Shown one piece after another: positions 28,600-38,971 of a stretch of DNA of 64,000 nt (its first letter is position 1; the number at the start of each line of letters is the position of its first letter). The DNA comes from Rudaea cellulosilytica DSM 22992. GTDB taxonomy: Bacteria > Pseudomonadota > Gammaproteobacteria > Xanthomonadales > Rhodanobacteraceae. The translations under genes and the position numbers were made by a program. The stretch spans positions 156,938-220,937 of the forward strand of contig NZ_KB899245.1 in the NCBI RefSeq assembly GCF_000378125.1, in the 5' to 3' direction. The notes under the pieces are model-generated. The model made no database searches, was not told where the DNA came from, and saw nothing but the letters and a program-made list of their open reading frames with translations.

Positions 28600-29616
28600 C
28601 TACACCACGCGCGCGCGGAAGAGGTCGTGAATGTTGAGCGCGCCGATCAAGCGTTCGTCGGTATCGACGACGAGCAGAGCGTGGATCTTGTAGGTCTCCA
28701 TGAGCTGCGCGGCCTCGACCGCGAGCTTGTCCGCGCGGATCGTCTTCGGCTTGGTGCTCATCAGCTCGGTGACCCGGGTGCGGCGCAGGTCGATGTCGTC
28801 GTCGTCGATCGCGCGGCGCAGGTCGCCGTCGGTGAACACGCCGGCAAGTGCGCCGTCCGCGCCGACCACGGCGGTCATGCCGAGGCCCTTGCGCGTCATC
28901 TCGGCCATCGCCTCGTGGATCGTGGCGTCGAGGCCGATCATCGGCAGGCGCTCGCCGCTGTGCATGACGTCGGCGACATGCACGAACAGGCGCCGGCCGA
29001 GCGCGCCGGCCGGGTGTGAGCGGGCGAAATCCTCTTCGGTGAAGCCGCGCGCTTCGAGCAGGGCGATCGCGAGCGCGTCGCCCATGACCAGCGCCGCGGT
29101 CGTGCTCGCGGTCGGCGCGAGGCCGAGCGGGCAGGCTTCCTCGGGTACGCTGACGTCGAGGTGCACGTCGGCCATCGTCGCGAGCGAGGAGTCGGGATTG
29201 CCGGTCATCAGGATCAGCGGCACGCCCTGGCGCTTGATCAGCGGCAGGATCGCGAGCAGTTCGTCGGTCTCGCCCGAGTTCGACAGCGCGAGCACCACGT
29301 CCTTCTGCGTGATCATGCCGAGGTCGCCGTGGCTGGCCTCGCCCGGATGGACGAAGAACGCTGGCGTACCGGTCGAAGCCAGCGTCGCCGCGATCTTGCG
29401 CGCGACATGTCCCGACTTGCCCATACCCGAGACCACGACGCGGCCGCCGCAGTCGAGCATCAGCTCGCAAGCGCGCAAAAATGCGCCGTCGATACGCGAC
29501 TCGAGCAGGCTGATCGCGCGCGCCTCGGTCTCGATAACGGTAATCGCGCTGCGCCTCAAGGCGGCTGGGTCGAGCCGCGCCGGCGCCGGGTTCAGTGGCT
29601 GGATTTTCGCATTCAT
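28600..29616 (-). CDS. kdsD: D-arabinose 5-phosphate isomerase KdsD
   Basis: 338 residues. SIS domain (VVVSGMGKSGHVARKIAATLASTGTPAFFVHPGEASHGDLG, with the sugar-phosphate-binding Ser/Gly loop) followed by two CBS domains (HSGERLPMIGLD, AVVGADGALAGVFTDGDLRR, IHALLVVDTDERLIGALNIHDL). It makes D-arabinose 5-phosphate from ribulose 5-phosphate for Kdo synthesis. An alternative start MVTNYLGHR at 29691 has AGGA at a workable distance and would add 25 residues; 29616 gives the usual family length. Confidence 0.93.
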   Translation of the reverse strand: MNAKIQPLNPAPARLDPAALRRSAITVIETEARAISLLESRIDGAFLRACELMLDCGGRVVVSGMGKSGHVARKIAATLASTGTPAFFVHPGEASHGDLGMITQKDVVLALSNSGETDELLAILPLIKRQGVPLILMTGNPDSSLATMADVHLDVSVPEEACPLGLAPTASTTAALVMGDALAIALLEARGFTEEDFARSHPAGALGRRLFVHVADVMHSGERLPMIGLDATIHEAMAEMTRKGLGMTAVVGADGALAGVFTDGDLRRAIDDDDIDLRRTRVTELMSTKPKTIRADKLAVEAAQLMETYKIHALLVVDTDERLIGALNIHDLFRARVV

Positions 29617-29843
29617 CAGCAGGGGAAGGAGCAGGGACAGCGGTGGATGTGCGGGATCCGGGTTTCTGTGCCCGAGGTAATTCGTTACCATTGTCGTTTT
29701 CCTATTGTAGCCGTCACCCCCCCGTGCCAGCCAGAAGCTCCCGCTCTGGGACAGCGGCGGGCCGGCGCCGGTTCCGTTGCAGTCCACGGTGGGTTGCGCC
29801 GATCCGGGCCAGGCGACGAATCAAGACGAAAACGACGCCATAA

Positions 29844-31415
<1,572 letters not shown>

Positions 31416-31503
31416 GCAACCTCTGATTGGCCTGCTGCACGCGATGTTGCGCGCCGGCAATATTCGGACCGCGCAGGCTAGAACTTCTGAAACGCTCGCG
31501 CCG

Positions 31504-32070
31504 CTACAGTCGCGCCGCAAGGTCAGCAAGCGGCGCGACCACGAGCAAGCGCGCGAGCACGAGCGCGACCGACGCTGCCAGGAACGAAAAATCCATTCCG
31601 CCGACCGGCGGCAGGAAGCGGCGGAAAGGCCGCACGATCGGTTCGGTCAATTGCACGAGCACACGCATGTTCGGATGCTCGCGTTCGTTGGTGAAGAAGC
31701 TCAGCACGGCGCGAATCAGAAGCGCCCAGAACGCGATCCAGACGGCGATGCCGAGCACAGTGACGACTGCGCCGAGCAGCCAGCCGAGAGGCCCGTGGCT
31801 CAGGCCCACGATCGCCGCGAGCAGGATCGATTCGACCAGGGCCAGGGCGACGGCGATCGCGAGCGAGGCCGTTTCGATTTTTCCCACACGCGGCAGAAAG
31901 CGACGGAACGGCGCAATGATCGGGTTGGTCAGCTTGTAGACGAACTGGCAGACCGGATCGTAGAACGCGGCGTTGACCGCGATCAGCATCGCGCGAACGA
32001 GGAAGACGCCGATGAGGAAATCGAAGATCGTCTGGATCAGGAACGCCGCGGCGTTGAGCAGATAAGGCAT
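31504..32070 (-). CDS. yggT: YggT-family integral membrane protein
   Basis: 188 residues with two tandem YGGT repeats, each with an amphipathic NPxxxPFRRFLPxVG motif (NPIIAPFRRFLPRVG and EPIVRPFRRFLPPVG) between paired helices. It lies downstream of proC as in most gammaproteobacteria. Members have been linked to osmotic tolerance; molecular function is unknown. Confidence 0.9.
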   Translation of the reverse strand: MPYLLNAAAFLIQTIFDFLIGVFLVRAMLIAVNAAFYDPVCQFVYKLTNPIIAPFRRFLPRVGKIETASLAIAVALALVESILLAAIVGLSHGPLGWLLGAVVTVLGIAVWIAFWALLIRAVLSFFTNEREHPNMRVLVQLTEPIVRPFRRFLPPVGGMDFSFLAASVALVLARLLVVAPLADLAARL

Positions 32071-32138
32071 GGTCTCGGTATCTTAGCGCTCTTGCGCGAG
32101 CGTGGAAGTGCGCAAACGATCGACGGCGACCGCAGCGA

Positions 32139-32966
32139 TCAATCGAGTTGCGCGGAAAGTTCCTGGCCGCGTTTCGTCGCCGCGGCGACGGCGCGCACGG
32201 CAATCGCGCGCAGGCCGTCCGCTTCGAAGCTTTCGACGGCGGCCTGGGTGGTGCCGTTGGGTGAAGTGACGCGGCGGCGCAGTTCGCCTGGCGCCTCGCC
32301 TTCCTCGCGCAGCATGCGTCCGGCGCCGAGGCAGGTCTGCGTGACCAGGGCACGTGCGGCCTCGCGCGGCATACCCTGCGCGACAGCGGCATCCTCGAGC
32401 GCCTCGACGAGGAGGAAGAAATAAGCCGGCCCCGAACCGGACAGGGCGGTGACCGTGTCCATCAACGTTTCGTCGGCTATCCATACGGCGAGGCCGGCGG
32501 CGTCGAGAATGCGCTGCGCCATCTCGCGCTGTCGCGCATCGGTGTGCGCGTTCGCGACGAGGCCCGCAGCACCGGCGCCGATCAGCGCCGGCGTGTTCGG
32601 CATCGCGCGCACGACCGCGACGTCAGCGCCGAGCCATGCGTCGATCTGGTCGATACGGATGCCTGCGGCGATCGACACGACCAGCGGTTTTTGCGCTTGC
32701 ACGATATCGCGCAACGAAACGCATACCGTCTTCATCACCTGCGGCTTCACCGCGAGGACGATGGCGTCGACACCTTGCGCCGCATCGCCACCGTTGTCGA
32801 ACGTGGCGACCCCGAAGTCGTCGGCGAGCGCAGTGCGCAGATTCGCATTCGGTTCGGCGACGGCGATGTCGGTGCCGCGCGTTCCTGCGCGCACGAGGCC
32901 GCCGATCAGGCTGCGCGCCATGTTGCCGCCGCCGATAAAGGTAATGCGTGGGGTTGTAACAGTCAT
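32139..32966 (-). CDS. proC: Pyrroline-5-carboxylate reductase ProC
   Basis: 275 residues, last step of proline synthesis. N-terminal Rossmann motif FIGGGNMARSLIGGL, AVKPQVM, and the C-terminal signature ALSGSGPAYFFLLVEALEDAAVAQGM with TSPNGTTQAAVESF, all as expected. Its start overlaps the stop of the yfiB-like gene by ATGA, so here proC is tied to the YfiBNR module rather than directly to yggS. Confidence 0.96.
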   Translation of the reverse strand: MTVTTPRITFIGGGNMARSLIGGLVRAGTRGTDIAVAEPNANLRTALADDFGVATFDNGGDAAQGVDAIVLAVKPQVMKTVCVSLRDIVQAQKPLVVSIAAGIRIDQIDAWLGADVAVVRAMPNTPALIGAGAAGLVANAHTDARQREMAQRILDAAGLAVWIADETLMDTVTALSGSGPAYFFLLVEALEDAAVAQGMPREAARALVTQTCLGAGRMLREEGEAPGELRRRVTSPNGTTQAAVESFEADGLRAIAVRAVAAATKRGQELSAQLD

Positions 32967-33493
32967 GGTACAGCCAATGCGTTGGATGGAACGATGATCT
33001 CGACACGCCGATTTTGCGCGCGACCCTCGGTGGTGCCGTTGTCCGCCGCGGGATAGTCGGAACCCAAGCCCTTGCGTTCGACGTTCTTCGCAGCGAAGCC
33101 TTCGGCGACGAAGGCGTTGGCGACGATATCTGCGCGGCGTTGCGACAGGATCAGGTTGTAGTCGCGTGCGCCGACGTCGTCAGTATATCCGTCGATGCGC
33201 AACTGGTGGATATCGACGGCGAGCAGCTGGTTGGCGAAGTCGGCGATCGACTTGCGAAACGCGGGCTTGAGGTCGTCCTTGCCGAATTCAAACGAGATGC
33301 GATCGGGCAGGAGCAGCATCCAGCCCTCGTCGATCTTCTTGAAGCCGAGCTGGGTCAGCGTTTGCGCCTGGCGCTGGGCGAGCGTCGGCTTGGATGGGGC
33401 AGATGCGCATGCCGCGAGCAGCATGAACAGGCAAAACGCGAGCGCAAGGGGAAACGGGCGCTGCAATCGAAGGGAAAAGACGCTTGCTTGCAT
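32963..33493 (-). CDS. yfiB: YfiB-like OmpA-domain outer membrane lipoprotein
   Basis: 176 residues. Signal peptide ending in the lipobox LLAAC, a short linker, then an OmpA/Pal peptidoglycan-binding domain (IDGYTDDVGARDYNLILSQRRADIVANAFV, GLGSDYPAADNGTTEGRAQNRRVEI). In Pseudomonas aeruginosa YfiB sequesters YfiR at the outer membrane and so releases the diguanylate cyclase YfiN. The same three partners are encoded here in a row, which supports the symbol; by domain alone it could be any Pal-like lipoprotein. Confidence 0.8.
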   Translation of the reverse strand: MQASVFSLRLQRPFPLALAFCLFMLLAACASAPSKPTLAQRQAQTLTQLGFKKIDEGWMLLLPDRISFEFGKDDLKPAFRKSIADFANQLLAVDIHQLRIDGYTDDVGARDYNLILSQRRADIVANAFVAEGFAAKNVERKGLGSDYPAADNGTTEGRAQNRRVEIIVPSNALAVP

Positions 33494-33549
33494 AACTTCC
33501 TTTGTTGCGAACCATGGGGACGTGGAAAGTTACCTGTGCCATCTAGCTG

Positions 33550-34842
33550 CTAGATCGCGGACGGATTGACGCCAATCCGACCCGCTTGCTCACCACCGTC
33601 GGCGCCCGCCTGCCAGCGAGTGATGCGGCCCTCTGCATAACGCTGATTCTTCGCCGTATACATCGCCTGATCGGCGATACGCACGAGTTCGTCGGTGCCG
33701 TGGGTGGCGTCGGGATAGATCGCCATGCCGATGCTTGTGCTCGGGTGGAGCACGAGACTGCCATGTCGGATCTGGACTTCGAGTTCGGCATGCAACTCGG
33801 CAAGAATCTGTTGCGGATCCGCGTCATCGGCGAGCGGCGACAACAGGACGACGAACTCGTCGCCGCCGATGCGCGTAGCGGTGGTCTCCTGCGGCCGCCA
33901 CATGCGCAGGCGTGCGGCGATGTGGCTGAGCAGCTCGTCGCCGGCAGCGTGGCCGAGGTTGTCGTTGACTGACTTGAACGCGTCGATGTCCAGATAGAAC
34001 AGGCAGGCACGCGTACGGTTGCGATCGCAGGCCTCGATTGTTTTCTGCAGCGCAGGCTCGAACATCGCGCGGTTCGGCAGGCCGGTCAGTGCGTCGACGT
34101 AGGCGACGCGCCGCAAGGCGGCATTGCTTTGCGTCAACAGATGGTCGCGCAGGCTGATTTCGTCGAGCAGGACGTTGAATTCACTGCGCAGATCCTCGAC
34201 CTCGGCGAGCGAGGACGGTGGCGCGCGCCGGCTGAAATCGCGGTCTTCGATCAGATGCTTGACCACCTCGCGAAGTTGCCAGATCGGCTGGGTGAAGCGT
34301 CGCGTATACCTGCGCGCGAGGGCGAGGGCGCAGGCGGCGACCAGCAGCATGCCGAACCCGAACCAGGCAAGCAGCCCGCCGAGCGTGCGCAGCATCGGCT
34401 CACTGCCGCCTTCGATGGTGATGTCGCCGATGCGCCGGCCCTCCACGACCACATCCTGGCCTACGCGCTCGTTGCCGACCCAGGTGGACAGCGTGCCGAT
34501 CCAGCCGTCCGCGCGCGCGTCGATGCGCGCGAGCGCGATGCCCGAGGCATCGCGGATCTCGGCAAAGGTGATGCCCTCGTCCTTCGGAATCGACTGCAGT
34601 ATCTCCAGCGCCGTCTTCGTGTCGCGGAATTCGATCGCGCTACGGCTCTCGCTCGCGGCGAAACTGATCAGCGTGCGCAGATGGCGTTCAGTCAGCTGGT
34701 GCAGGAAGTAATAACTCAGCAGAAAGGCACCCGCACCGACGATGACGATAGCCAACGCGGAAATCGAAAGCAGCGCACGCCCGATATGCGCGGCCGATGC
34801 CGTCGCCGGCAGTTTCTTTTGCGTGCGCAGCGGCCGGCTCAT
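33550..34842 (-). CDS. yfiN: YfiN/TpbB-like membrane diguanylate cyclase
   Basis: 430 residues: N-terminal helix (about 21-48), a periplasmic CHASE8-type sensor (RDTKTALEILQSI, about 50-150), second helix, HAMP (RRYTRRFTQPIWQLREVVKHLIEDRDFSRR) and a C-terminal GGDEF domain with DALTGLPNRAMF, DIDAFKSVNDNLGH and the active-site RIGGDEFVVLL near residue 320. The RxxD inhibitory site is not present five residues before GGDEF, so product inhibition may be absent. It synthesises c-di-GMP and is expected to be held inactive by the YfiR protein encoded upstream with a 4-bp overlap. Confidence 0.87.
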   Translation of the reverse strand: MSRPLRTQKKLPATASAAHIGRALLSISALAIVIVGAGAFLLSYYFLHQLTERHLRTLISFAASESRSAIEFRDTKTALEILQSIPKDEGITFAEIRDASGIALARIDARADGWIGTLSTWVGNERVGQDVVVEGRRIGDITIEGGSEPMLRTLGGLLAWFGFGMLLVAACALALARRYTRRFTQPIWQLREVVKHLIEDRDFSRRAPPSSLAEVEDLRSEFNVLLDEISLRDHLLTQSNAALRRVAYVDALTGLPNRAMFEPALQKTIEACDRNRTRACLFYLDIDAFKSVNDNLGHAAGDELLSHIAARLRMWRPQETTATRIGGDEFVVLLSPLADDADPQQILAELHAELEVQIRHGSLVLHPSTSIGMAIYPDATHGTDELVRIADQAMYTAKNQRYAEGRITRWQAGADGGEQAGRIGVNPSAI

Positions 34843-35414
34843 GGCACCCCCTTGCCCGCAGTGCGCGACGAGCCCAGGGTGAGCAGGCGCGCGCTGACCG
34901 CTAGCGCCGCCTCCTTCATCGCGGACACGTTGACCTCGAACTTCTGTCGGTCCGCGGCCGCAGCGTCGTCGAGATGCAGGCAGATCTGCCCGCCAGAAGA
35001 GCAGAACTCCGAGCCGGAACCGACCGCGAGTATCGGCAAGTGGCGCGCACGCTCGAGTACCTTACTGGTGGTCCGGGCATCGACGGCGGTCAGATCAAGT
35101 ACCTGGCAATCAGCCAGCGAGGCCTCGGCGTCTATGCGGCGGATCGAGAACGACTTGTCGCGCACGAGGCGTCCGGCGTAGGCGCGATCCTGCTCGGCCG
35201 GCAGGTTGCCGACAATGCAGATGTTCCACGCCTGCAGCCGTTCCTCACCCTGCCAATGCACATAGCGCACGAAGCCGGCAATGTATTCGGCCGAATTGCT
35301 CAACCCGTCCGGCTGCGCCTCGGCACCGATGGCGGAAGCGGCGCACAGTGGCAGCGCCGCAGTCGAGGCTGCGACTCGGAGGAGAAGCGTGCGAAAGGAA
35401 AACCCGCTAGCCAT
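34839..35414 (-). CDS. yfiR: YfiR-family periplasmic regulator
   Basis: 191 residues with a signal peptide (through AIGAEA) and the YfiR/DUF4154 fold: YIAGFVRYVHW, WNICIVGNLP, LPILAVGSGSEFCSSGGQICLHLDD and KFEVNVSAMKEAALAVSARLL. Cys residues suited to redox control are present (CIVG, DCQVL, FCSSGGQIC). In P. aeruginosa YfiR represses YfiN from the periplasm and responds to redox stress. Start of the yfiRNB transcript; the operon promoter must lie in 35415-35503. Confidence 0.85.
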   Translation of the reverse strand: MASGFSFRTLLLRVAASTAALPLCAASAIGAEAQPDGLSNSAEYIAGFVRYVHWQGEERLQAWNICIVGNLPAEQDRAYAGRLVRDKSFSIRRIDAEASLADCQVLDLTAVDARTTSKVLERARHLPILAVGSGSEFCSSGGQICLHLDDAAAADRQKFEVNVSAMKEAALAVSARLLTLGSSRTAGKGVP

Positions 35415-35503
35415 CGTTTGCGAAAAAGGTGCCCCGGAGCATCGACCCGTTTCAACTGGTCAGCAAAGCGGCAGGATTGCCTTTTGCGGGTTGAAAGTGT
35501 GAA

Positions 35504-36187
35504 TCATCGCACATTTTTTGCGCGCGGACCGAACAATGCGGAGCCGATGCGGACCAGGGTTGCCCCTTGCGCGATCGCAACCTCGAAGTCCTCCGACATA
35601 CCCATCGACAACGTGTCGACACCGGCGTGGTCGCGACGCAAGGTTTCGAACAGGCGGCGCATACGTGCGAATGCGGCTTCGCGCCGGCGCCGGTCGGGAT
35701 CGGGTGCGGGTATCGTCATCAATCCGCGCAGCGCGAGTCGCGGTGCCGTGTGCAGCGCCGCCGCGATGGCGTCGATCTCGCCTGGGGTGCACCCCGACTT
35801 GCTCGCCTCGTCGTCAATGTTGACCTGGATCAGCACCTGCAGCGGTGCGGCAGACGCCGGGCGCAGGCGGTCGAGCGCGGCGACGAGCTTGATCCGGTCC
35901 AGGCTTTGCAGCCAGTCGAAATGCGCGGCGACCTCGCGCGCCTTGTTCGACTGCAGCGGGCCGATTGCATGCCATTCGAGGTCGAGGTCGGAAAGTTCGC
36001 GCTGCTTGGCCAAACCTTCCTGCACGTAGTTCTCGCCGAATGCGCGCTGGCCGAGCGCGGCGAGTTCGCGCACGGCCGCGGCCGGCTGGGTCTTGCTCAC
36101 CGCGAGCAGGGCGACGTCGCGCCCGGCGCGTTGGGCTGCCGCGGCGATGCGCTCGCAGACAGCCCGGTAATTTCCGCTCGAATCCAT
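35504..36187 (-). CDS. yggS: Pyridoxal phosphate homeostasis protein YggS
   Basis: 227 residues, single-domain alanine-racemase-like PLP protein. AVSKTQPAAAVRELA holds the PLP lysine; AFGENYVQEGLAKQ, EWHAIGPLQSNKAR and LSMGMSEDFEVAIAQGATLVRIGSALFG are the family signatures. It buffers PLP and influences amino acid metabolism. It is divergent from pilT (77 bp), as in many gammaproteobacteria; proC and yggT, its usual downstream partners, are displaced by the yfi genes. Confidence 0.95.
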   Translation of the reverse strand: MDSSGNYRAVCERIAAAAQRAGRDVALLAVSKTQPAAAVRELAALGQRAFGENYVQEGLAKQRELSDLDLEWHAIGPLQSNKAREVAAHFDWLQSLDRIKLVAALDRLRPASAAPLQVLIQVNIDDEASKSGCTPGEIDAIAAALHTAPRLALRGLMTIPAPDPDRRRREAAFARMRRLFETLRRDHAGVDTLSMGMSEDFEVAIAQGATLVRIGSALFGPRAKNVR

Positions 36188-36264
36188 GCATCCCGCACAC
36201 ATCGTTGTCTGTTCCGCACGTTATACTCGTGACGCGGACTACAGCAAGTGTCGAGGGGAAGGGC

Positions 36265-37302
36265 GTGGATATAGCGGAACTGCTGGCATTCTCGATCAAG
36301 AACAAGGCGTCGGACTTGCATCTGTCGGCGGGCCTGCCGCCGATGATCCGAGTCGACGGCGACGTGCGCCGCATCAACATGCCGGCGCTGGAGCACAAGC
36401 AGGTGCATTCGTTGGTCTACGACATCATGTCGGACAAACAGCGCCGCGACTACGAGGAATTCCTCGAAATCGACTTCTCGTTCGAAATCGCCGGCCTCGC
36501 GCGCTTCCGCGTCAACGCGTTCAACCAGAATCGCGGCGCCGGCGCGGTGTTCCGCACGATTCCCTCCGAGGTGCTCACGCTCGACGACCTCGGCGCGCCG
36601 AAGATCTTCAAAGAACTGATCAATCAACCCGTGGGCCTGATCCTGGTCACCGGGCCGACCGGCTCGGGCAAGTCGACCACGCTCGCGGCGATGGTCGACC
36701 ACATCAACAAGAACGAGTACGGGCACATCCTCACGATCGAGGACCCGATCGAATTCGTGCATACCGCGAACAAGTGCCTGATCAACCAGCGCGAAGTGCA
36801 TCGCGACACGCACGGCTTCAACGAGGCGCTGCGTTCGGCACTGCGCGAGGACCCGGACTACGTCCTCGTCGGCGAGTTGCGCGACCTGGAGACGATCCGC
36901 CTCGCGCTGACCGCGGCCGAAACCGGCCACCTCGTGTTCGGCACGCTGCATACCTCGAGCGCGGCGAAGACGATTGACCGCATCATCGACGTGTTCCCGG
37001 CCGGCGAGAAGCCGATGGTGCGCTCGATGCTGTCCGAATCGCTGCGCGCGGTCATCGCCCAGTCGCTGCTGAAGAAGGTCGGCGGCGGCCGCATCGCCGC
37101 GCACGAAATCATGGTCGGCATCCCGGCGATTCGCAATCTGATCCGCGAGGACAAGGTCGCGCAGATGTATTCGGCCATCCAGACCGGCAGCCAGTTCGGC
37201 ATGCAGACACTCGACCAGTGCCTGCAGGACCTGGTCAAGCGCGGCCACGTCACGCGCCAGGAAGCATCGATCTATGCGAAGAACAAGGACGTGTTCAAAT
37301 AA
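36265..37302 (+). CDS. pilT: Type IV pilus retraction ATPase PilT
   Basis: 345 residues. MDIAELLAFSIKNKASDLHLS N-terminal domain, Walker A GPTGSGKSTT, Asp box EDPIEFVH, Walker B VLVGELRDLETI and the AIRNLIRE motif typical of PilT that is required for retraction. Start is GTG at 36265 with GAGGGGAAGG just upstream. It drives pilus retraction and twitching motility together with PilU. Confidence 0.96.
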   Translation: MDIAELLAFSIKNKASDLHLSAGLPPMIRVDGDVRRINMPALEHKQVHSLVYDIMSDKQRRDYEEFLEIDFSFEIAGLARFRVNAFNQNRGAGAVFRTIPSEVLTLDDLGAPKIFKELINQPVGLILVTGPTGSGKSTTLAAMVDHINKNEYGHILTIEDPIEFVHTANKCLINQREVHRDTHGFNEALRSALREDPDYVLVGELRDLETIRLALTAAETGHLVFGTLHTSSAAKTIDRIIDVFPAGEKPMVRSMLSESLRAVIAQSLLKKVGGGRIAAHEIMVGIPAIRNLIREDKVAQMYSAIQTGSQFGMQTLDQCLQDLVKRGHVTRQEASIYAKNKDVFK

Positions 37303-37404
37303 GGCCGCGATCAGCGATTCGGGATCGGGAAGTCGCGCCGATCGTCTTGCCAACTTTCCCCGTCTGATTCGTCCGCCACGCACCACCCATCACGAGCAAT
37401 CGCC

Positions 37405-38565
37405 ATGAGCCCAGCCGATTTCAATTCCTACCTCAAGCTGATGGTGCACAAGAAGGCCTCGGACTTGTTCATCACGGCCGGCCTGCCGCCCTCGATCAAG
37501 ATCGCCGGACGCATCGGGCCGATCACCAAGGAGGCGCTGACGCCGCAGCAGTCGCGCGACCTCGTGCTCAGTGTGATGACGCCTTCGCAGCGCGAGGAGT
37601 TTGAGAAAACCCACGAGTGCCAGTTCGCGATCGCGCTCGCCAGCGTCGGCCGTTTCCGCGTGAGCTGTTTCTATCAGCGCAGCAACGTCGGCATGGTGCT
37701 GCGCCGGATCGAGGGCAAGATCCCGACCACCGACGAGCTCAACCTGCCGCCGATCATCAAGCAGCTCGCGATGACCAAGCGCGGCATCATCATCTTCGTC
37801 GGTGCGACCGGTACCGGCAAGTCGACCTCGCTCGCGGCGATGATCGGCTACCGCAACCAGAATTCGACCGGCCACATCATCACGATCGAGGATCCGATCG
37901 AATACGTGCACCAGCACGGCGGCTGCATCATCACCCAGCGCGAGCTTGGCATCGATACGGACTCGTGGGAAAACGCGCTGAAGAACACACTGCGCCAGGC
38001 GCCCGACGTCATCATGATCGGCGAGGTGCGCACGCGCGAGACGATGGAACACGCGATCGCGTTCGCCGAAACCGGTCACCTGGTGCTGTGCACGCTGCAC
38101 GCGAACAATGCCAACCAGGCGATGGATCGCATCATCAACTTCTTCCCCGAGGACCGCCGCAACCAGCTGTTCATGGACCTTTCGCTCAACCTCAAGGGCG
38201 TGGTCGCGCAGCAGCTCATTCCGACGCCCGACGGCAAGGGGCGTCGCGTCGCGATCGAGGTCATGCTCGGCACGCCGCTGATCGCCGATTACATCCGCAA
38301 GGGCGAGATCCACAAGCTCAAGGATGTGATGAAGGACTCGACCAACCTCGGCATGTGCACGTTCGACCAGAGTCTCGTCGCGCTCTACCACGCCGGCGAG
38401 ATTTCCTACGAGGACGCGCTGCGCTACGCCGACTCGGCCAATGAAGTGCGTCTCAAGATCAAGCTCGCGCAAGGCGGCGACGCGACCTCGCTCGCGCAGG
38501 GCCTGGGCGATGTCGAGCTGGTCGAGGATGAGACCAAGCGCGGCGGCTTCGTGTTCCGCGGCTAG
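37405..38565 (+). CDS. pilU: PilT-dependent retraction ATPase PilU
   Basis: 386 residues, paralogue of PilT with Walker A GATGTGKSTS, EDPIEYVHQH Asp box, IGEVRTRETMEHAIAFAETGHLVLCTLHANNANQ and a longer C-terminal tail (LGDVELVEDETKRGGFVF) characteristic of PilU. It follows pilT by 102 bp on the same strand. Confidence 0.95.
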   Translation: MSPADFNSYLKLMVHKKASDLFITAGLPPSIKIAGRIGPITKEALTPQQSRDLVLSVMTPSQREEFEKTHECQFAIALASVGRFRVSCFYQRSNVGMVLRRIEGKIPTTDELNLPPIIKQLAMTKRGIIIFVGATGTGKSTSLAAMIGYRNQNSTGHIITIEDPIEYVHQHGGCIITQRELGIDTDSWENALKNTLRQAPDVIMIGEVRTRETMEHAIAFAETGHLVLCTLHANNANQAMDRIINFFPEDRRNQLFMDLSLNLKGVVAQQLIPTPDGKGRRVAIEVMLGTPLIADYIRKGEIHKLKDVMKDSTNLGMCTFDQSLVALYHAGEISYEDALRYADSANEVRLKIKLAQGGDATSLAQGLGDVELVEDETKRGGFVFRG

Positions 38566-38644
38566 CGAAGATCGGTCACAGGATGCGGCGAGCCTAGGCG
38601 AACCGCATCGGTTGCGAACGATGCAGTTCCGTCGTTGCCGTGTC

Positions 38645-38959
38645 CTACCGGCGTCGCGAAGCGAACACTCGACCACGCACGAGCGTGGCAACGCCAACGG
38701 TGACGAAGAAGAACCCGAATGCGAGCAGCGTGGCCAGCACCTGCTTCCATAGCGCGCCGCCGATGCCGGTCGCGGTGCGGAAGCCCCAGCGCGTCGCCGC
38801 CACGCTCACGCCGGTGGCAAGAGCGAGCACCGCAAGATCGGCGATCCAGCGCAGGACGTGACGTGGCCTGCGCGGATAGAAGCAATACAGTGCACCGACG
38901 ATGCAGAACGCCGGCAGGAACAGGATGAAGGCGAGATCGGTCTGGATGTTCGGGGACAT
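38645..38959 (-). CDS. Hypothetical small membrane protein
   Basis: 104 residues with three helices (LAFILFLPAFCIVGALYCFY, ADLAVLALATGVSVAA, VLATLLAFGFFFVTVGVATLV). No family recognised. It starts 12 bp after the stop of the triheme cytochrome gene and is likely the last gene of that transcript. Confidence 0.6.
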   Translation of the reverse strand: MSPNIQTDLAFILFLPAFCIVGALYCFYPRRPRHVLRWIADLAVLALATGVSVAATRWGFRTATGIGGALWKQVLATLLAFGFFFVTVGVATLVRGRVFASRRR

Positions 38960-38971
38960 TCTCTCCGCCTC

